Shown: positions 21,701 to 33,657 of the stretch, one piece after another
How the letters are laid out: every line of letters starts with the position of its first letter
Position numbering within the stretch: position 1 is the first letter of the stretch
Origin: Ostrinia nubilalis
Lineage: Eukaryota; Arthropoda; Insecta; Lepidoptera; Crambidae
Length of the DNA stretch: 64,000 bases
Assembly: GCF_963855985.1 (NCBI RefSeq)
Contig: NC_087099.1
Span: 12,244,001-12,308,000, forward strand
Direction: 5' to 3'
Program-made: the position numbers and the translations under genes
Notes under the pieces: model-generated
Told to the model about the DNA's origin: nothing
The model's input: the letters and a program-made list of their open reading frames with translations, nothing else
Databases searched by the model: none

Positions 21701-24700
21701 AGTAAATAAAATACATAAAATAATATTTGTAACATACTTAGAATGACAAGTTTTTTAAGGCATCATTAATGCCTTAAAAACTTGTCATTGGCAAAAGCGC
21801 AATCGCGCGAGCCATAAAAAAAATGCTGCCATAATAAAATGTGTCACATTTTATTCCTTTGAAGCGCATCATCATCAAAACCAAAAAGGCGGCAACTTAG
21901 ATTCAATAAAATACAAAAACTATTTTACCTTCATTTTCTGGTATTTAGCAAGATGGAAAAAGTGCCTTTACAGACAAAATGATTTAATTCTAGGTGCGGC
22001 TCCCAAGCCATAATAGCTCACTGGGACGACGTTCTCTGCGTCTACGGTTTCAACGGCAAATCCGTGTCTTACCCATATGATGGTCCATTCCACATCATCC
22101 AAGAGATGGACTGCGTGAGGATCATTTCGGAGATGAGCCACGAACTGGTGCAGAGAGTGCCGGTGGAAGTCGACAAAATATTCAGGATCAACAGCACAGC
22201 TCCTGGGTCGTATTTGGTGGAGGCTTCCAAGCAGTTTCAGGTAAATAAATACACTGAACGAAAAAATTATCGACAAAAAAGCAGCTAAAATCCCCAAAAT
22301 ACTTTCAAGAAATCGAAATCATTGTAAAAATAAGTTACAAAATCAAAAAGCCAACATCACGCGGTGGCGTCTTTCCGTTCTATACATGGCCAGAACGCAC
22401 CCATAGGAAACTGCTCGTGTATATTTTGTAGTGCCTGTTTGTAAATCGGTCACTACAAACTATACACGAATTTTGCGTACTGATCGTGTATAGTTTGTAT
22501 CGTGGATGGATTCCGTCTTCGCTCCAAACTATACTACACCACTTACAGTTGACTAGAGTGTGTTTAGTTGATTTAATTTAGTAAAATATGGAATTATATT
22601 TAAAATTATTACATTTATTTGATATTATGCTCGTGCTTTGTCCTCGAGATTAGAAATAAGAACTACCTATGTAGTATCACGTACGGTGATGCCATTTTTA
22701 AATTCATAAATTATTACATAAAATATCATTATTTTACTGAATTTACATATAATAAATCTAGATTTATAACACTAATGTAAGTGGTTTCTGAAATGAAATT
22801 GATTAGGTAGATTTCAAATTAAATAACAATAATTTATTAGTGTAATCATAAATTCATTTAAAATGAGAGAGAGTCAATGAAGAAAGTTAAACGTGCATTA
22901 TTAACTAAAATTGTCGACCGTTTGGTGTAGTGGTTCGAAACGGATAACTGTTCCGGAGGTAGCAGGTTCGATTCCCGCACAGTACAAACATTAATTTGTG
23001 TGCATGAACATATTTGTTTGTATTGGACTGGGTGTCTTCTATGTATAATAAGTATGTATTTACAAAAAAAAAGTATTTAAGTACGTTATCTAGTACCCAT
23101 AGTACAAGCTTTGCTTAGTTTGGTACTAGAAGCGCAGTGTTAAATGTCCAGGGATATTTATTTTTATTTATAAGCTTTTATCTCAAGAACAAAATCATTT
23201 TGTCATACATAATTCTTAATTTAAGAGTAATTCGAGTATTGATAAAATATCATCCCCAAAACAAATACCTTTTCTATGGCAGAATACGAAACACCAAAAA
23301 TCTCTTTATCAAAACAATGGCACGTGTCGAAAGATGATTCAATGTTTAAAGTAGACACGCAGATATGAATTAATATGTAATAGAAAGAGAGGTAAATAAG
23401 TCAAAATGACGAGCATGCAACTACTCGCGTATACCTACATTATAATCGTGCACTTATTACAATACATACATTTCATGATTAGTCCGTATGTGTACTGACG
23501 ATGTATATTTTGGAGTAAGATAATTGACCTAAGTCACTACAAAGTATACGCGAGCAGTACGCAGCGTATGCGTACTGGTCGTGTATAGTTTGGAGGAACT
23601 TAGTAAAAAAAGTCATCTTCAAACTATACACGATTAGTTTCACACCCTTGCGTTCTGGATATGTATAGAATGGAAAGACGCCACGCGGTGTTCCCAGGCG
23701 GTCACCCATCCAAGTACTGACCGCGCCCGACGTTGCTTAACTTCGGTGATCGGACGAGAACCGGTGTTTTCAACGTGGTATGGACGTTGGCGAATAGTGA
23801 ACTGAAATTAGTAAACACATTGCCAAAAGTAGGAGAAATATTTTGTATTTGAATTTCAATGGTAAGTCCGTTCTACATCATCCAAGAGATGGACTGCGTG
23901 AGGATCATTTCGGAGATGAGCCACGAACTGGTGCAGAGAGTGCCGGTGGAAGTCGATAAGATATTCAGGATCAACAGCACTGCTCCTGGGTCATATTTGG
24001 TGGAGGCTTCCAAGCAGTTTCATGTAAATACTCTGAACGAAAAAAATATCGACAAAAAAAACACCTAAAATTCCCAAAATATTTTCAAGAAATCGAAATC
24101 GTTTCAAAAATAAGTTACAAAATCAAAAAGCCAACATCACGCGGTGTTCCCAGGCGGTCACCCATCCAAGTACTGACCGCGCCCGACGTTGCTTAACTTC
24201 GGTGATCGGACGAGAACCGGTGTTTTCAACGTGGTATGGACGTTGGCGAATGAGTTGCTGAAATTAGTAAACAATATTTCTAAAGGTAGAAGCATGATAG
24301 AAATAAAATGTATTACACTTTCGACCATCCCAATGCCAACGTCCATACCACCTTGAAAACACCGGTTCTCGTCCGATCACCGAAGTTAAGCAACGTCGGG
24401 CGCGGTCAGTACTTGGATGGGTGACCGCCTGGGAACACCGCGTGATGTTGGCTTTTGTCGCATTTTTGTTGATTTGTCGAACCGTATTGTAAATCAGCAA
24501 AGTCAGAAAAATGCAGGTATTTTATTACTTTAAATTATGATATTTTATTTTTAAAGTTGGATTTTATTATTTCAAACCTCAATACCTTGCCATAAGGTCC
24601 AAAAACATAAAAATGTTATCTTCTTTTCCAGAAACGCAGCCACAGAGCGGACGAGTACATACGCATAGTAAAACCAGATCTACCGAATGCTGTGCAAAAC

Positions 24701-27700
24701 TGTATAGACGCGGCGGCCTACGAATTCAACCCTGACATACAGAAGATGTTGATTCGAGCCGCCCAGTTTGGCAAAGGCTTCATAGTGGACCCCATACTGA
24801 CGGAACACTATGTCAAGACTTGCAGATGGTTGAGGGTTCTGAATGCCGTGAGAGACCCTAAGGTGGCTATTCCGCTCACTTTTAAACAGTATCCTTTTGA
24901 AAAAGTATATTTATAGAGTTTTATCAGTTTGGAGCAATTATATACCTAAGATTTTTATTTTATGTGTTTATTTATTCTATGCATTGTATAAAACTAAAGG
25001 AAGGGTAAAATTCATTGAACGATCCGGGGTCCCTTTTAGATAGATGTTAAAAAAATTTGGTATGACCTAAGATTTAACCTTATCGCACAGGGCCTCTTAC
25101 CCTAACCGATGTAGGGCCCCTAGAAGTTGCTTTTGTATGATTAATCCAGCACTAGGGCTCCAGTAGCCCAGGGGCCCTTTGTCATTGCTATGTGATACGC
25201 CCCTGGTTTCGGATAACACGACGTTATGCCGGTGGTCTGATGGCGTCAAGCCCGCTGTATTCTAGCGGCTTCCGCTGCAGAAGTGTGACCTCAGTGGTGG
25301 AAGAAAACTTGACAGATATTTATTTGCATCACCATAATATTTGGCAAACGATAGTCGTAGTGTATAATTTGTTTCTCAATCATAAATCCTTAACATCGTC
25401 CAGAGTTTCCAACCTAGGCGAGCGTATCTTGCTGGATCGACTAATATGGCGGCGGCTGCACTGTCTGGCGGGACACATCGCGTCCTATTTACAACTAAAG
25501 GATGGCCGGACTCGGGTTCTGTCGCACTGGGCTTGCTACAAGGTACGTCATTAGTTATGGTCAAACTCCCTCACGAGACACTCAAGATCTTTGGTATTGA
25601 TTGTTGATCCATAGATTGATCAAGACATTATTTTGTAAGTCTTTAGATTAACACCAATTCTATGAAGTCAAAAACTTTAAATTCAAAACAACAAAAAATA
25701 ATAGTAGATAGACATAAACCATTTTCCACCAAAGGTGGTAACCATTATTGACATTAGATTTATGTGATGACCGGATTCGTGGTAATCAAACCTTAAACTC
25801 CTTTCATTTGCACATTACCAGGCTGTATGACCCATGAGATCGGGTCAGCAATCGTTTTCTATAGTCTCGATTCGCTGGTATGATACTTAACGATTTATTC
25901 AACGATTCAGGTGACCCAACCGCACCTAGACAACGAGAGTGCGGCGCGCGAGATCGGAGAAAAGTTGCGGAATGTTCCCGGAATATCTTACGCCACCATC
26001 GCTATGAAGGCTCACGAGAAAGGCAGGAAAGCTCTCGCTATCAAGGTTAGATCATCACCGTTATCCTAATCTGTTGACATTAACTTATGTAGGTAGATGG
26101 GTTCTAATTTATTTTCAGCAAAGTAAATGGTGTGATATGATATGACCAATATCCAATTGGGGAGGGAGTCTGGTCAGTCTATACACCATGAGGAGAGTAA
26201 GCCAAGTCCCTCTTTGCATCCGAGAAATTAGAGAGTCGTGTTCCTGCAAGTAGATTAAATAACCGTATACAGGGTGTTAGGTAAATGGGTATATGAGCCG
26301 ACACTAGCCCATGTTAACATGGTCATATAAATGGTATGGTGAAGTCAGAAATTGGATATCATTATTTTAATTTTTTTAATTTTCATACAAAATAAATTTT
26401 ATAAAATCCGATTTGTATGAAAATTAAAATAATTAAAATGAAGATATCAATTTTCTGACTTCACCATACCATTTATATGACCATGTTAACATGGGCTAGT
26501 GTCGGCTCATATACCCATTTACCTAACACCCTGTATACCTACTTACCGGCGATTTTGAAAATCGTCGTCGACGTACTGCGGCCGAAATGACGATGATTCA
26601 TAAAATTCCAAGTGTTTCTCATATCAGAAAAACAAGCCTTATAATCCAACCATTAAGATTCAAGCATTCCTGTTTCAGATCCTAGAATACGAAACGCGCA
26701 GCAAACTCCAAGTGCCTTTACTACTGGCATTAGGCGAGGGCGGCGCGGCGCTACGCAAGGCGGCCGCGAGTGGAGACACGGACTTGCTACATGCTGTGTT
26801 GCTAGCTCTTAAGGAGAAGATGGGCAAGCACGAGTTCGAGGTGAGTGACGTCAGATGCCCAGGGTTGGATAGCCCCATGGTTACAGCCTGAAGATCTTGG
26901 AAGCCAGGGCTGGACTTTGTCCCCTGGACTTTAAGAGGGAAAGTTCAACCATGCTACCACCAGCGGTGACAACGCTAGAACTTTTCTACTGCTGCGATAC
27001 AGAACTGAACGACGTGCTGCTAGCGCTTAAGGAGAAGATGGGCAAACACGAGGTCGAGGTGAATGACTTCACTACAAAGTGATCTATCCATTAGATATTT
27101 TCTTAGATCCTGCCAGAAGTGACACCCAGAAGTGCACGCCGTGAAGACCATGAAAAATTTACTAATCTTTCGTGGTCATCTCGGCACGGTTGGATGCCGA
27201 GCGATGACACTGCAACCCATAGATGCCCAGGTCTGGACTGCGCCCCTTAAGTTTTGCGGAACGGGCCAACCAGGCTGCGGCGTAAACTCTAGAACTCTTT
27301 TCGATTGTTGCAATACAGAACTGCTGCACACCGCCTTGCCTTGTCCTAAAAATAACTTGTACAAGTGGTCCATCTTAATCCAAAATATCTTTACTACTTC
27401 TAATAAAAGTAAATAATTTATAATCTCCGCAGCTCACCATCCGAAGCTTCCCGCTAGCGCACGCGCTATACCTCAAATACTGCGCGAGCCACAACCGCGA
27501 GGCCCTACGAAAGGTGTACGTTCAAGAAGACGACTTCTACGGGCAGGCGGCCACGCACATACGCGACGCCATCGAGCAATCCAACCCTGGGAGTGTGGAG
27601 GCCTCGCTTATATCGGCGAGGGAGTGCTATAAGAAAGCGAAGAACGATTTGGGTAAGTTATGGTCATAACATCTCCCGAAGGTTAGCTAGCGCACACGCT

Positions 27701-29993
27701 ATACCTCAAATACTGCGCGCGCATCTAGTGTGAGTTTTCAGGGGTGCCAGGCCCCTGACATGTCAAGATAGCTTATGAGTCAGTACTGTCAACTGTCATC
27801 TTGGAATCGGTAGCCCAAAATCCTGGGGGTTACCAGACTATTCTGGGGTGGGCACAGCTCCCCAGCCCTACAGAAGATGTACGTGCAAGAAGACGACTTC
27901 TACGGGCAGGCGGCCACGCATATACGAGACGCCATCGAGCAATCCAACCCTGGGAGTGTAGAGGCCTCGCTAATATCGGCGCGGGAGTGCTACAAAAAAG
28001 CGAAGAACGATTTGGGTATGTTATGGTCATAACATCTCCTCAGCTCACTATTTGAAGCTTAGCTAGCGCACGCGTTATACCTCAAATACTGCGCGAGCTC
28101 ATTGGCGTATCATTTCCCCTATAAGAAAGCGAAGAAAGATTTGGGTAAGTTACGGTTATAACATCTCCCTAGCTTCCCGTTAGCGCACGCGCTATACCTC
28201 AAATACTGGCGTATCATTTTCCCTATAAGAAAGCGAAGAACGATTTTGGTAAGTTACGGTTATAACATCTCTGCAATTCGCCATTCGAAGCTTAGCTAGC
28301 GCACGTGCTATCCCTCAAATACTGTGCGAGCCCATTCGCGTATCTGGTGATTTTTCAGGGGGGTTGGCCCCTGACATGTCATGATAGCTCATGAGTGAGT
28401 ACCTACTATCAATTGTCATCTTCGGATTGGTAGCCCAAAATCCTGGGGGAGTGGAAGGAGGGCACCAGACTATTCTGGGATGGGCACGATGTTAAAGCAG
28501 TAACGAAACTTGACACGTACGTTTAAGGTGTGTAGAGGGTGATAATACTTATATTACCGCCTTTTTTTTAACACTTACCTAAAAACCGTGTGAAAATGTA
28601 AACAGAACATTACATACAGAGGGTATTTGATTATGTTCTTATTGCTACTTGGTGTACGCTTGAGATATTTCCACAATACACGGTACTTAATTACTTCGGC
28701 TTCTACGTCGATAGAAAAGAGACACTTTCTTGTATACAACTCTAACAACCGAACAAATTCTCAGGTGTGTCAATATGCGAAGACGGCCGCAAGCTCTGCA
28801 AGCAACAGTCCAGTCTGCAGGAGACTTTGATCGGCGCGCGCTTCGTAGGACTCTCCCTTCACGACACAGTCAGAGAGCTGCTATGCAAAGGCGAGATCAA
28901 ACTGGCGGACAAACTAAGGGCGGAATACAAAATGCCTGATAGACGGTAAGCTTCTTAGTGAAACTAAAACTGCACTAATAATATTTGAAGATACAACTTC
29001 TTTTTAAAAAAAAATCTATGTTCTGCGCAAAGACTTCGTGGCTTCGGTGCAGTAATAAAACGTGCAAATGGTACAGCGCATGTCATGCATTTTCTGTACA
29101 TTCTTTTACTTGCGGCCATATTAGCGATTACTCACACACGTCATTGTCTTTCTATCGATATCCCTGTAAAGGGCGCGTGCGCATTCCTATCGCAAAAATT
29201 ATTTATTATTTATTTATGACCCCGTTTGCCGCATCTGCGTCGATTATGGCCCTAGCTCAGTTAATGTCAATTTGCTTTAAAATTCAAGTTTAGTGGCTTC
29301 AATCATTTGCCATTTGTGTTCACAAACTGTGACGTCATATGTCCCATTAAACAAAAACTATGGAAGGGTCGCGTTGTTAAAATAATAATAACTTTCAGAT
29401 ACTGGTGGCTAAGAATACTGACACTGGCCGAAAACAACGACTGGGACGAGTTGGACCGTTTCTCCAAGTCGAAGAAGTCGCCTGTAGGATATGAGCCATT
29501 TGTGGACGCTTGCCTGAAACACGGCAAGCCAGACGAAGCCTTCAAATATCTACCTCGCTGCCAGGAAGACATGAAAGTCAAGTACTACGTCAAGGCTGGG
29601 TAAGAATATAATGCAGATTTCATATGACACAGCTGTTGTGTCACGCAAGACATTCATGAATTGGCAACGACACGACTGTCGTGTTATGAAATAAAAAATC
29701 GCCTGAAAATTATTTTGAAGATCGGTTCATTCATCTGATTAGGTTTACCAGAATAAGCCATTCATTATACCAATTCATTTAAGAGCCTTTTTACGCTAAA
29801 TGTCTTTTATGCAAAACAAAAAAAAAACTTATGCATACCTTTTACTTGCAGTTTCTACGAAGAAGCAGCTCAAGTGGCATTCGACCAAAAAGACGAGAGC
29901 GCGCTACTGTTCGTCCAAAACAAGTGCCCTCAAGACGCGATGAAGCACGAAAAGATATCCGCCCTATTGGAACAGCTGGCCACTAGAAAGTGA
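18744..29993 (+). CDS. VPS16: VPS16, HOPS/CORVET core subunit (15 exons, 836 aa)
   Basis: Exons: 18744-18793, 18996-19185, 19434-19580, 20125-20251, 20802-20935, 21436-21614, 21994-22240, 24632-24888, 25404-25542, 25911-26045, 26679-26840, 27433-27652, 28765-28945, 29399-29599, 29852-29993. The sum is 2511 bp in one frame. The 836 aa match the usual animal length of about 840. The N-terminal half is the Vps16 beta-propeller (YYRKFDLYTMNW start; GWSDSEQLLCVQ). The C-terminal half is the alpha-solenoid that binds VPS33 (VLNAVRDP, LLDRLIWRR, SHWACYK, GLSLHDTV, FSKSKKSPVGYEPFV). VPS16 is a core of the tethering complexes that drive endosome and lysosome fusion. Exon 8 uses a GTATCC donor inside a longer open frame; this choice restores the family spacing between IPLT and LLDRL. 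Introns carry 5S rRNA copies and partial duplicates of exons 7, 11 and 12. Confidence 0.97.
19805..19993. mobile_element. GC-rich hairpin MITE in VPS16 intron 3
   Basis: Terminal inverted repeats of about 35 bp (GGTGGTTATCACACTGCGCC at left; complement at right) flanked by TTA on both sides. The 3-bp TTA duplication suggests the PIF/Harbinger type. CG-dense ends contrast with the AT-rich intron. Confidence 0.75.
20374..20751. mobile_element. Compound hairpin MITE in VPS16 intron 4
   Basis: Ends CACCCGTATTCACAAA and its complement, flanked by TTA (20371-20373, 20752-20754). An internal complementary pair (AATATCACCCGTATTC / GAATACGGGTGATATT) adds a second palindrome, so the element looks like two related hairpins fused. 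Confidence 0.7.
21247..21367. mobile_element. Short hairpin MITE in VPS16 intron 5
   Basis: Arms TGCCCGTTTTCATCATTAAT and its imperfect complement, with inner arms CTAATTTTTAAGTGACCC / GGGTCACTTAAAAATTAG. It is flanked by TTA at 21244-21246 and 21368-21370. Confidence 0.75.
22367..23681. mobile_element. DNA transposon with 9-bp TSD inserted in a 5S rRNA copy
   Basis: 1315 bp. Terminal inverted repeats of about 33 bp with three mismatches (GCGTCTTTCCGTTCTATACA at left). Target duplication CACGCGGTG, 9 bp. Both subterminal regions carry several copies, in both orientations, of a CGTGTATAGTTTG-like motif, as expected for repeated transposase binding sites. No transposase ORF, so non-autonomous. 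A tRNA-derived SINE lies inside (about 22913-23165). A 9-bp duplication is typical of Mutator-like elements (Merlin gives 8-9). Dada-type elements also target small-RNA genes but, from memory, make 6-7 bp duplications. Confidence 0.85.
22913..23165 (+). mobile_element. tRNA-derived SINE nested in the transposon
   Basis: The head has a Pol III A-box-like TGGTGTAGTGG and a B-box-like GGTTCGATTCCC with tRNA-like spacing. The body ends with AGTACCCATAGTACAAGC and a TTTAT-type tail. The same 3' body recurs at 60826-60915, showing a dispersed family. Confidence 0.75.
23866..24020 (+). pseudogene. Partial duplicate of VPS16 exon 7
   Basis: Repeats the last about 155 bases of exon 7 (22086-22240) and continues into the copied intron up to the 5S copy at 24130. 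The upstream part of the exon and its acceptor are missing. The last exon base at the donor changed (CAG to CAT before GTAAAT). About six differences from exon 7 are seen, four of them synonymous. It is probably not spliced in. Confidence 0.8.
24130..24247 (-). rRNA. 5S rRNA copy 2
   Basis: 118 nt on the minus strand, beginning GCCAACGTCCATACCACGTT and ending GTGATGTTGGC, followed by a T run (terminator). It contains the internal control region (AGTTAAGCAACGTCGGGC to GGATGGGTGACC). It is part of the tandem duplication that also copied exon 7. It could be functional; transcription inside a host intron in antisense is not established. Confidence 0.88.
24335..24452 (+). rRNA. 5S rRNA copy 3
   Basis: 118 nt on the plus strand, opposite to copies 1 and 2, and followed by TTTT. 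It matches copy 2 with one visible change near base 18 (CCTTG for CGTTG). Copies 2 and 3 form an inverted pair with an 87-bp spacer. Confidence 0.88.
26268..26535. mobile_element. Near-complete hairpin MITE, TACAGGGTGTT family, copy A
   Basis: 268 bp, palindromic over almost its whole length, ending TACAGGGTGTTAGGTAAAT and complement, with TA duplications. A second copy lies at 51465-51738. It sits in VPS16 intron 10. Confidence 0.85.
26985..27075 (+). pseudogene. Partial duplicate of VPS16 exon 11
   Basis: The end of exon 11 with its donor (CTTAAGGAGAAGATGGGCAA, then CACGAG and GTGA) is repeated about 220 bp downstream. Upstream of it, a diverged spacer is itself repeated at 27219-27330. 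No acceptor or complete frame is preserved. Confidence 0.7.
27682..28490 (+). repeat. Complex tandem duplication around VPS16 exon 12
   Basis: Fragments resembling GCTAGCGCACGCGCTATACC from exon 12 recur near 27689, 28065, 28180 and 28298. The exon end AAGAAAGCGAAGAACGATTT with a GTAAG-like donor recurs near 28001, 28122 and 28232. A separate intronic block (GGCCCCTGACATGTCA and onwards) recurs at about 27745 and 28370. All lie in intron 12. Confidence 0.8.
27874..28014 (+). other. Near-intact duplicate of VPS16 exon 12 (candidate alternative exon)
   Basis: Copies the last about 140 bases of exon 12 in frame and ends in a GTATG donor. It is preceded by CCCTACAG, a usable acceptor. Spliced from exon 11 (phase 0) it would start AAG ATG TAC and leave in phase 1, as exon 12 does. 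Within the shared region I count one amino-acid change (Val to Met) and eight synonymous changes. Using it would drop about 31 residues of exon 12. No transcript evidence is available. Confidence 0.5.
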
Positions 29994-32900
29994 ACCGTGT
30001 GATAATATAATTAAGTATACATTTTAATATACCTGGTATGTTAGACGCTTATGGCTCGGGAGTCTAATAAGGCCTAGTGATGAAACGTTTGTTTCGACTT
30101 CAACCCAGGCTTTCCATCTATCCTTCTCACTCAACGCGAGACGCCGGTATGAGCAACAGGGACAAATAGATCCTAAAGGAATCTGTTTAGAACTTTAGAC
30201 CCTCAACTAGTTGTGGAAATAACGTATGCTACGAATATGCACTGAAGTTAAGGATTCCCTTCATTACGTTTTTTCTAATCTCGGTGCGAAATATTATTTA
30301 CAGTTTATGTGAATAATAATCTAACTTCGAAATAGTTTTATATACGAAATTAGTCAAACCAAAGGCTACAGCGCGCTTGAGCGTGCTAAGAAATAGAACA
30401 TACATAAAGACACACAGCAAATTAGCTGTCGGATAATGTATTAGATATTTTTAAATGAAAAAATGTTATCTGTATAACTTTTACTGTAATAATCGCTTTG
30501 TATGTTTATTCAAATATTCTTTATGTCAAGCAAATAATATATTTTAAAAATAATTGAATAATATTGTGATTTACTTTTATACCTTCCTACAATAAATGTT
30601 ATGTAACCGTATTCATGAAATAAAAGCCAGTTATCGACCATGTTGTATTTAATTTTAGACACAAAATGAGTGGGTGTTAACCAACATACAGTTAAATACA
30701 AAATTCACATGAAAACAACATTGAGACCCTAACATTACAAACATCTTGATGTTTACACAAACTATCATCGTCAAATCGTATGACACCGCAATGGTTTTGT
30801 TACAAACGCTATTATCTTATATGGATTAATCAATACAATACGTATAAAGGTAAATACACATATAGGACGTGTAAACAGAAGAAGGCAATTAATATATCTC
30901 GCTTCTATTCCTTATCTGAAACCTGTACCTACACGATACAAGCAAGTGTGCATTTACCTTTATTCGTTAACATTTATTTAGCAGTATCTATAAAAAGCTT
31001 AAATTCGCTTCAATAAGCGCATCTATATCTACTCACAGTAGACTTATAATCTAAATAGGAGTAAATCGCAAAATATGCGACTATATCTGCATAGGTACTT
31101 TGTATTACCTGGTTACCTAAAAAATTGTGCAGGTCATTACTAGAACACAAAATATCTTGTTTACCATGAACTTTGATTCATTTTTGACAACTCAGCAGTA
31201 TAAAATATTTATCGTGGTGGATGACTAGGACAAAAAAAAAAATATATATCAAATATCTGCAATTCAATAGGTAAGCAACTAATATTGTAGCCGTAAGCAA
31301 ACATTCAAAAATCAGCCAATAATATTAATATGCTGATAAAGTCATGTTCGTCTATCATTTTTAAACATTCTAATTCGTTCATTGTTAGAATATTCTTTAC
31401 TCTATTCTGATAATGTAGTTAGATTATGGGAAAACAACATACATAAATGTATACCTACACAACGTGTAGCACGTTTCTCACAACCATTCGCAATATGGAT
31501 ATTTTTTTATAATTTTATTGTATACATATTATATGTCAGCAAGATGTTGGGAAAACAATGTTTCCTTCCATTATTCTATTTACAACGAAGAATGATAGCA
31601 AACGATCCACAGATCTTCCACATTCCCCAATACAATTTCGTTTAAAATTCCTCCAAATGTTTCTCTACAATCCTACGCGACAACTCTGAAAATTGGTCAA
31701 TTCTCTTAATTGACGATTATTTAAATCTCGTCAGTGACAATCAATTGATGCATGCAAATAAATTATTTAAAAACCTTAAACCAACTTAAAATAATTCACA
31801 CAAAACGTCAGATAACAAGGACTAGAATGAATAACGTCACTAAACTCCTTATAAGAACCTTGAAACTTTTTTCCTCAGTAGGTAAATACCATTCTCAGTA
31901 GGTAATCTACAATACCGTAAAAAGTAAACTTATAATGCTCTTGAAAAAGTTTACGTGTAATTAAGTATGCCGAATCAAAGTGTAGAAGAATGCAATACAC
32001 ATTATCGTAACACTCATAGCATGTGTTAGAGTGCAAGTCCATAAGCTGACTTATTATCTATTTACGATACCTAATATTTTGTGAGCATGACAATGTCTTT
32101 TGAGGGTTACATATAAAATTATTAAAAATTAACATTAGCAAACACAAGCTTTCAACTAAAAGCAACAATGAACCTTAGGAAAAAAGAGAAAATTCGTGAA
32201 ATCGACAGGGCCGGAGTCAGGAATATAAGCCCCGGAAAGGGGCCCCGGAAAAACCTTTAAATTATTTCGTCGTAGTTTCTAAGGTCCATTAGTAGTTCAG
32301 CTTCATAGGCTCATTCACATTTCCAACTATCAGTCTTAGATTATAATTACGAAATCATTGAAATACAGGCTGTACGGCACAGTTTAGCAAAATATTTTTG
32401 TTCACCTTTCAGTTTTTCAGTGTGAAAAATGTGTATATAAAAAATGACAATACCATACATACATTTTCCAGGACAAAATTCTACTGAGTCACGACAATTT
32501 ATAAACAAAGTATCAACTGTCACCTTTTTGCCAACCTTTCCCTTACATCCCGTATATCAAACTACATAAATTAAAATGAGCATCGGCATAATAATATACG
32601 TCTCCAGTCATATTTGTATTGGTTCCAGACGATAAATTTTTAAACAAAAAATAACCGAGTAAATATTATAAACTTTTATAGTATTTAATATCACTTAAAT
32701 ATTTACAGCGTAAAACTTTAATTCGAACTAATACCTGCTATATTCTTTAAATTCCAACAAACGTATACTTAGAAAAACAGAAGCAATAAATTATAAAACA
32801 AATTTAAAAAAGAAAATTACAATATCCCAAACAAACAAAAAACAATTTCTCTTCATACCAACTAAATAATTAAAAAATTAAATGTTACTAAACATTACAA

Positions 32901-33657
32901 TGAAACAAATTTTTCTTATGAGCGTGATGCTTTTAAGTTTTTTAATAGTTAAAACAAATAAGGTACTTTTAACTAGATACTTTACAAGAAAATATCTTAA
33001 ATTAAACATACAATATTATATTTTAAAAATATAATAAAATATTCAATTCCTAACATTTGCTGGAAACAATTCTGAATTCCAAATCTTTTGAGTTATCTAC
33101 GCGTATTATCACATTTTCTTTTATTCTTCTTTGGTAGGAACACCGCTCTTCTAGAGGTATAATCTACATAATTTCAAACCACCTTATTTGTTTTATCTCA
33201 TACCCATTTAGAGACGTATTTTGGATCATTAGTATTCCGAATTGTGTTTGAAATCGCAGAAACATTATACCCGACAGTTGTTTTCGAACAAATTTCAATT
33301 CGAATGCTTCAAAAACACGTCTTTTGATGAGTCTTAACTTTGGAACTGATACTACAATATTATGACTATACCTACGCAACTTCGCGTCCTACGCTCCATT
33401 TCCCTTGTTAGCTTAGCACCTCATTCTTCATTTGGTATAAAGCTGCGCAATTTCACTATGCACTAATAAAAATTCAGCCTCAAATTACAATTTACAGATT
33501 TTTAACGTTTAAAAAGTCTAGATTGTATTAAAATACATAAATAACAGTGAAATTGAGCAGCGTTTTCGAATTCAATTTCTATACTTTTTAAACAAGCTCG
33601 TTATTAAGTCGTTTTTATTAATAGTAACTACGACAAATAATATAATAGCTTAGATAA
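29994..33657. other. VPS16 3' UTR then gene-free AT-rich DNA
   Basis: AATAAA at about 30593 and AATAAA-like GAAATAAAAG at about 30618 are plausible VPS16 polyadenylation signals. Beyond them no exon is supported; short ORFs here have no recognisable motif. Part of the interval may be a long 3' UTR of the convergent JAZF1-like gene. Confidence 0.4.

Larger units (their letters stand above)
22350..23791 (-). pseudogene. 5S rRNA copy 1, split by a DNA transposon
   Basis: Read on the minus strand, 23691-23791 plus 22350-22366 make a 118-nt 5S rRNA-like sequence. It matches the intact copies at 24130-24247 and 24335-24452. It is interrupted near the RNA 3' end by the element at 22367-23681. The 9 bp CACGCGGTG are present on both sides (22358-22366 and 23682-23690). 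The interruption should abolish a functional product. Confidence 0.9.

Noticed and set aside
22913..22990. Functional tRNA gene inside the 5S-inserted transposon
   Set aside because: The acceptor stem does not close properly and the sequence continues into a SINE body found again at 60826.
24889..24916. Open frame running on past VPS16 exon 8 to a stop
   Set aside because: Using the GTATCC donor at 24889 and the acceptor at 25403 restores family spacing and phase; the downstream reading is intronic.
25192..25403. Long ORF upstream of VPS16 exon 9
   Set aside because: Only the part from 25404 matches VPS16; upstream residues resemble nothing and lie before the acceptor.
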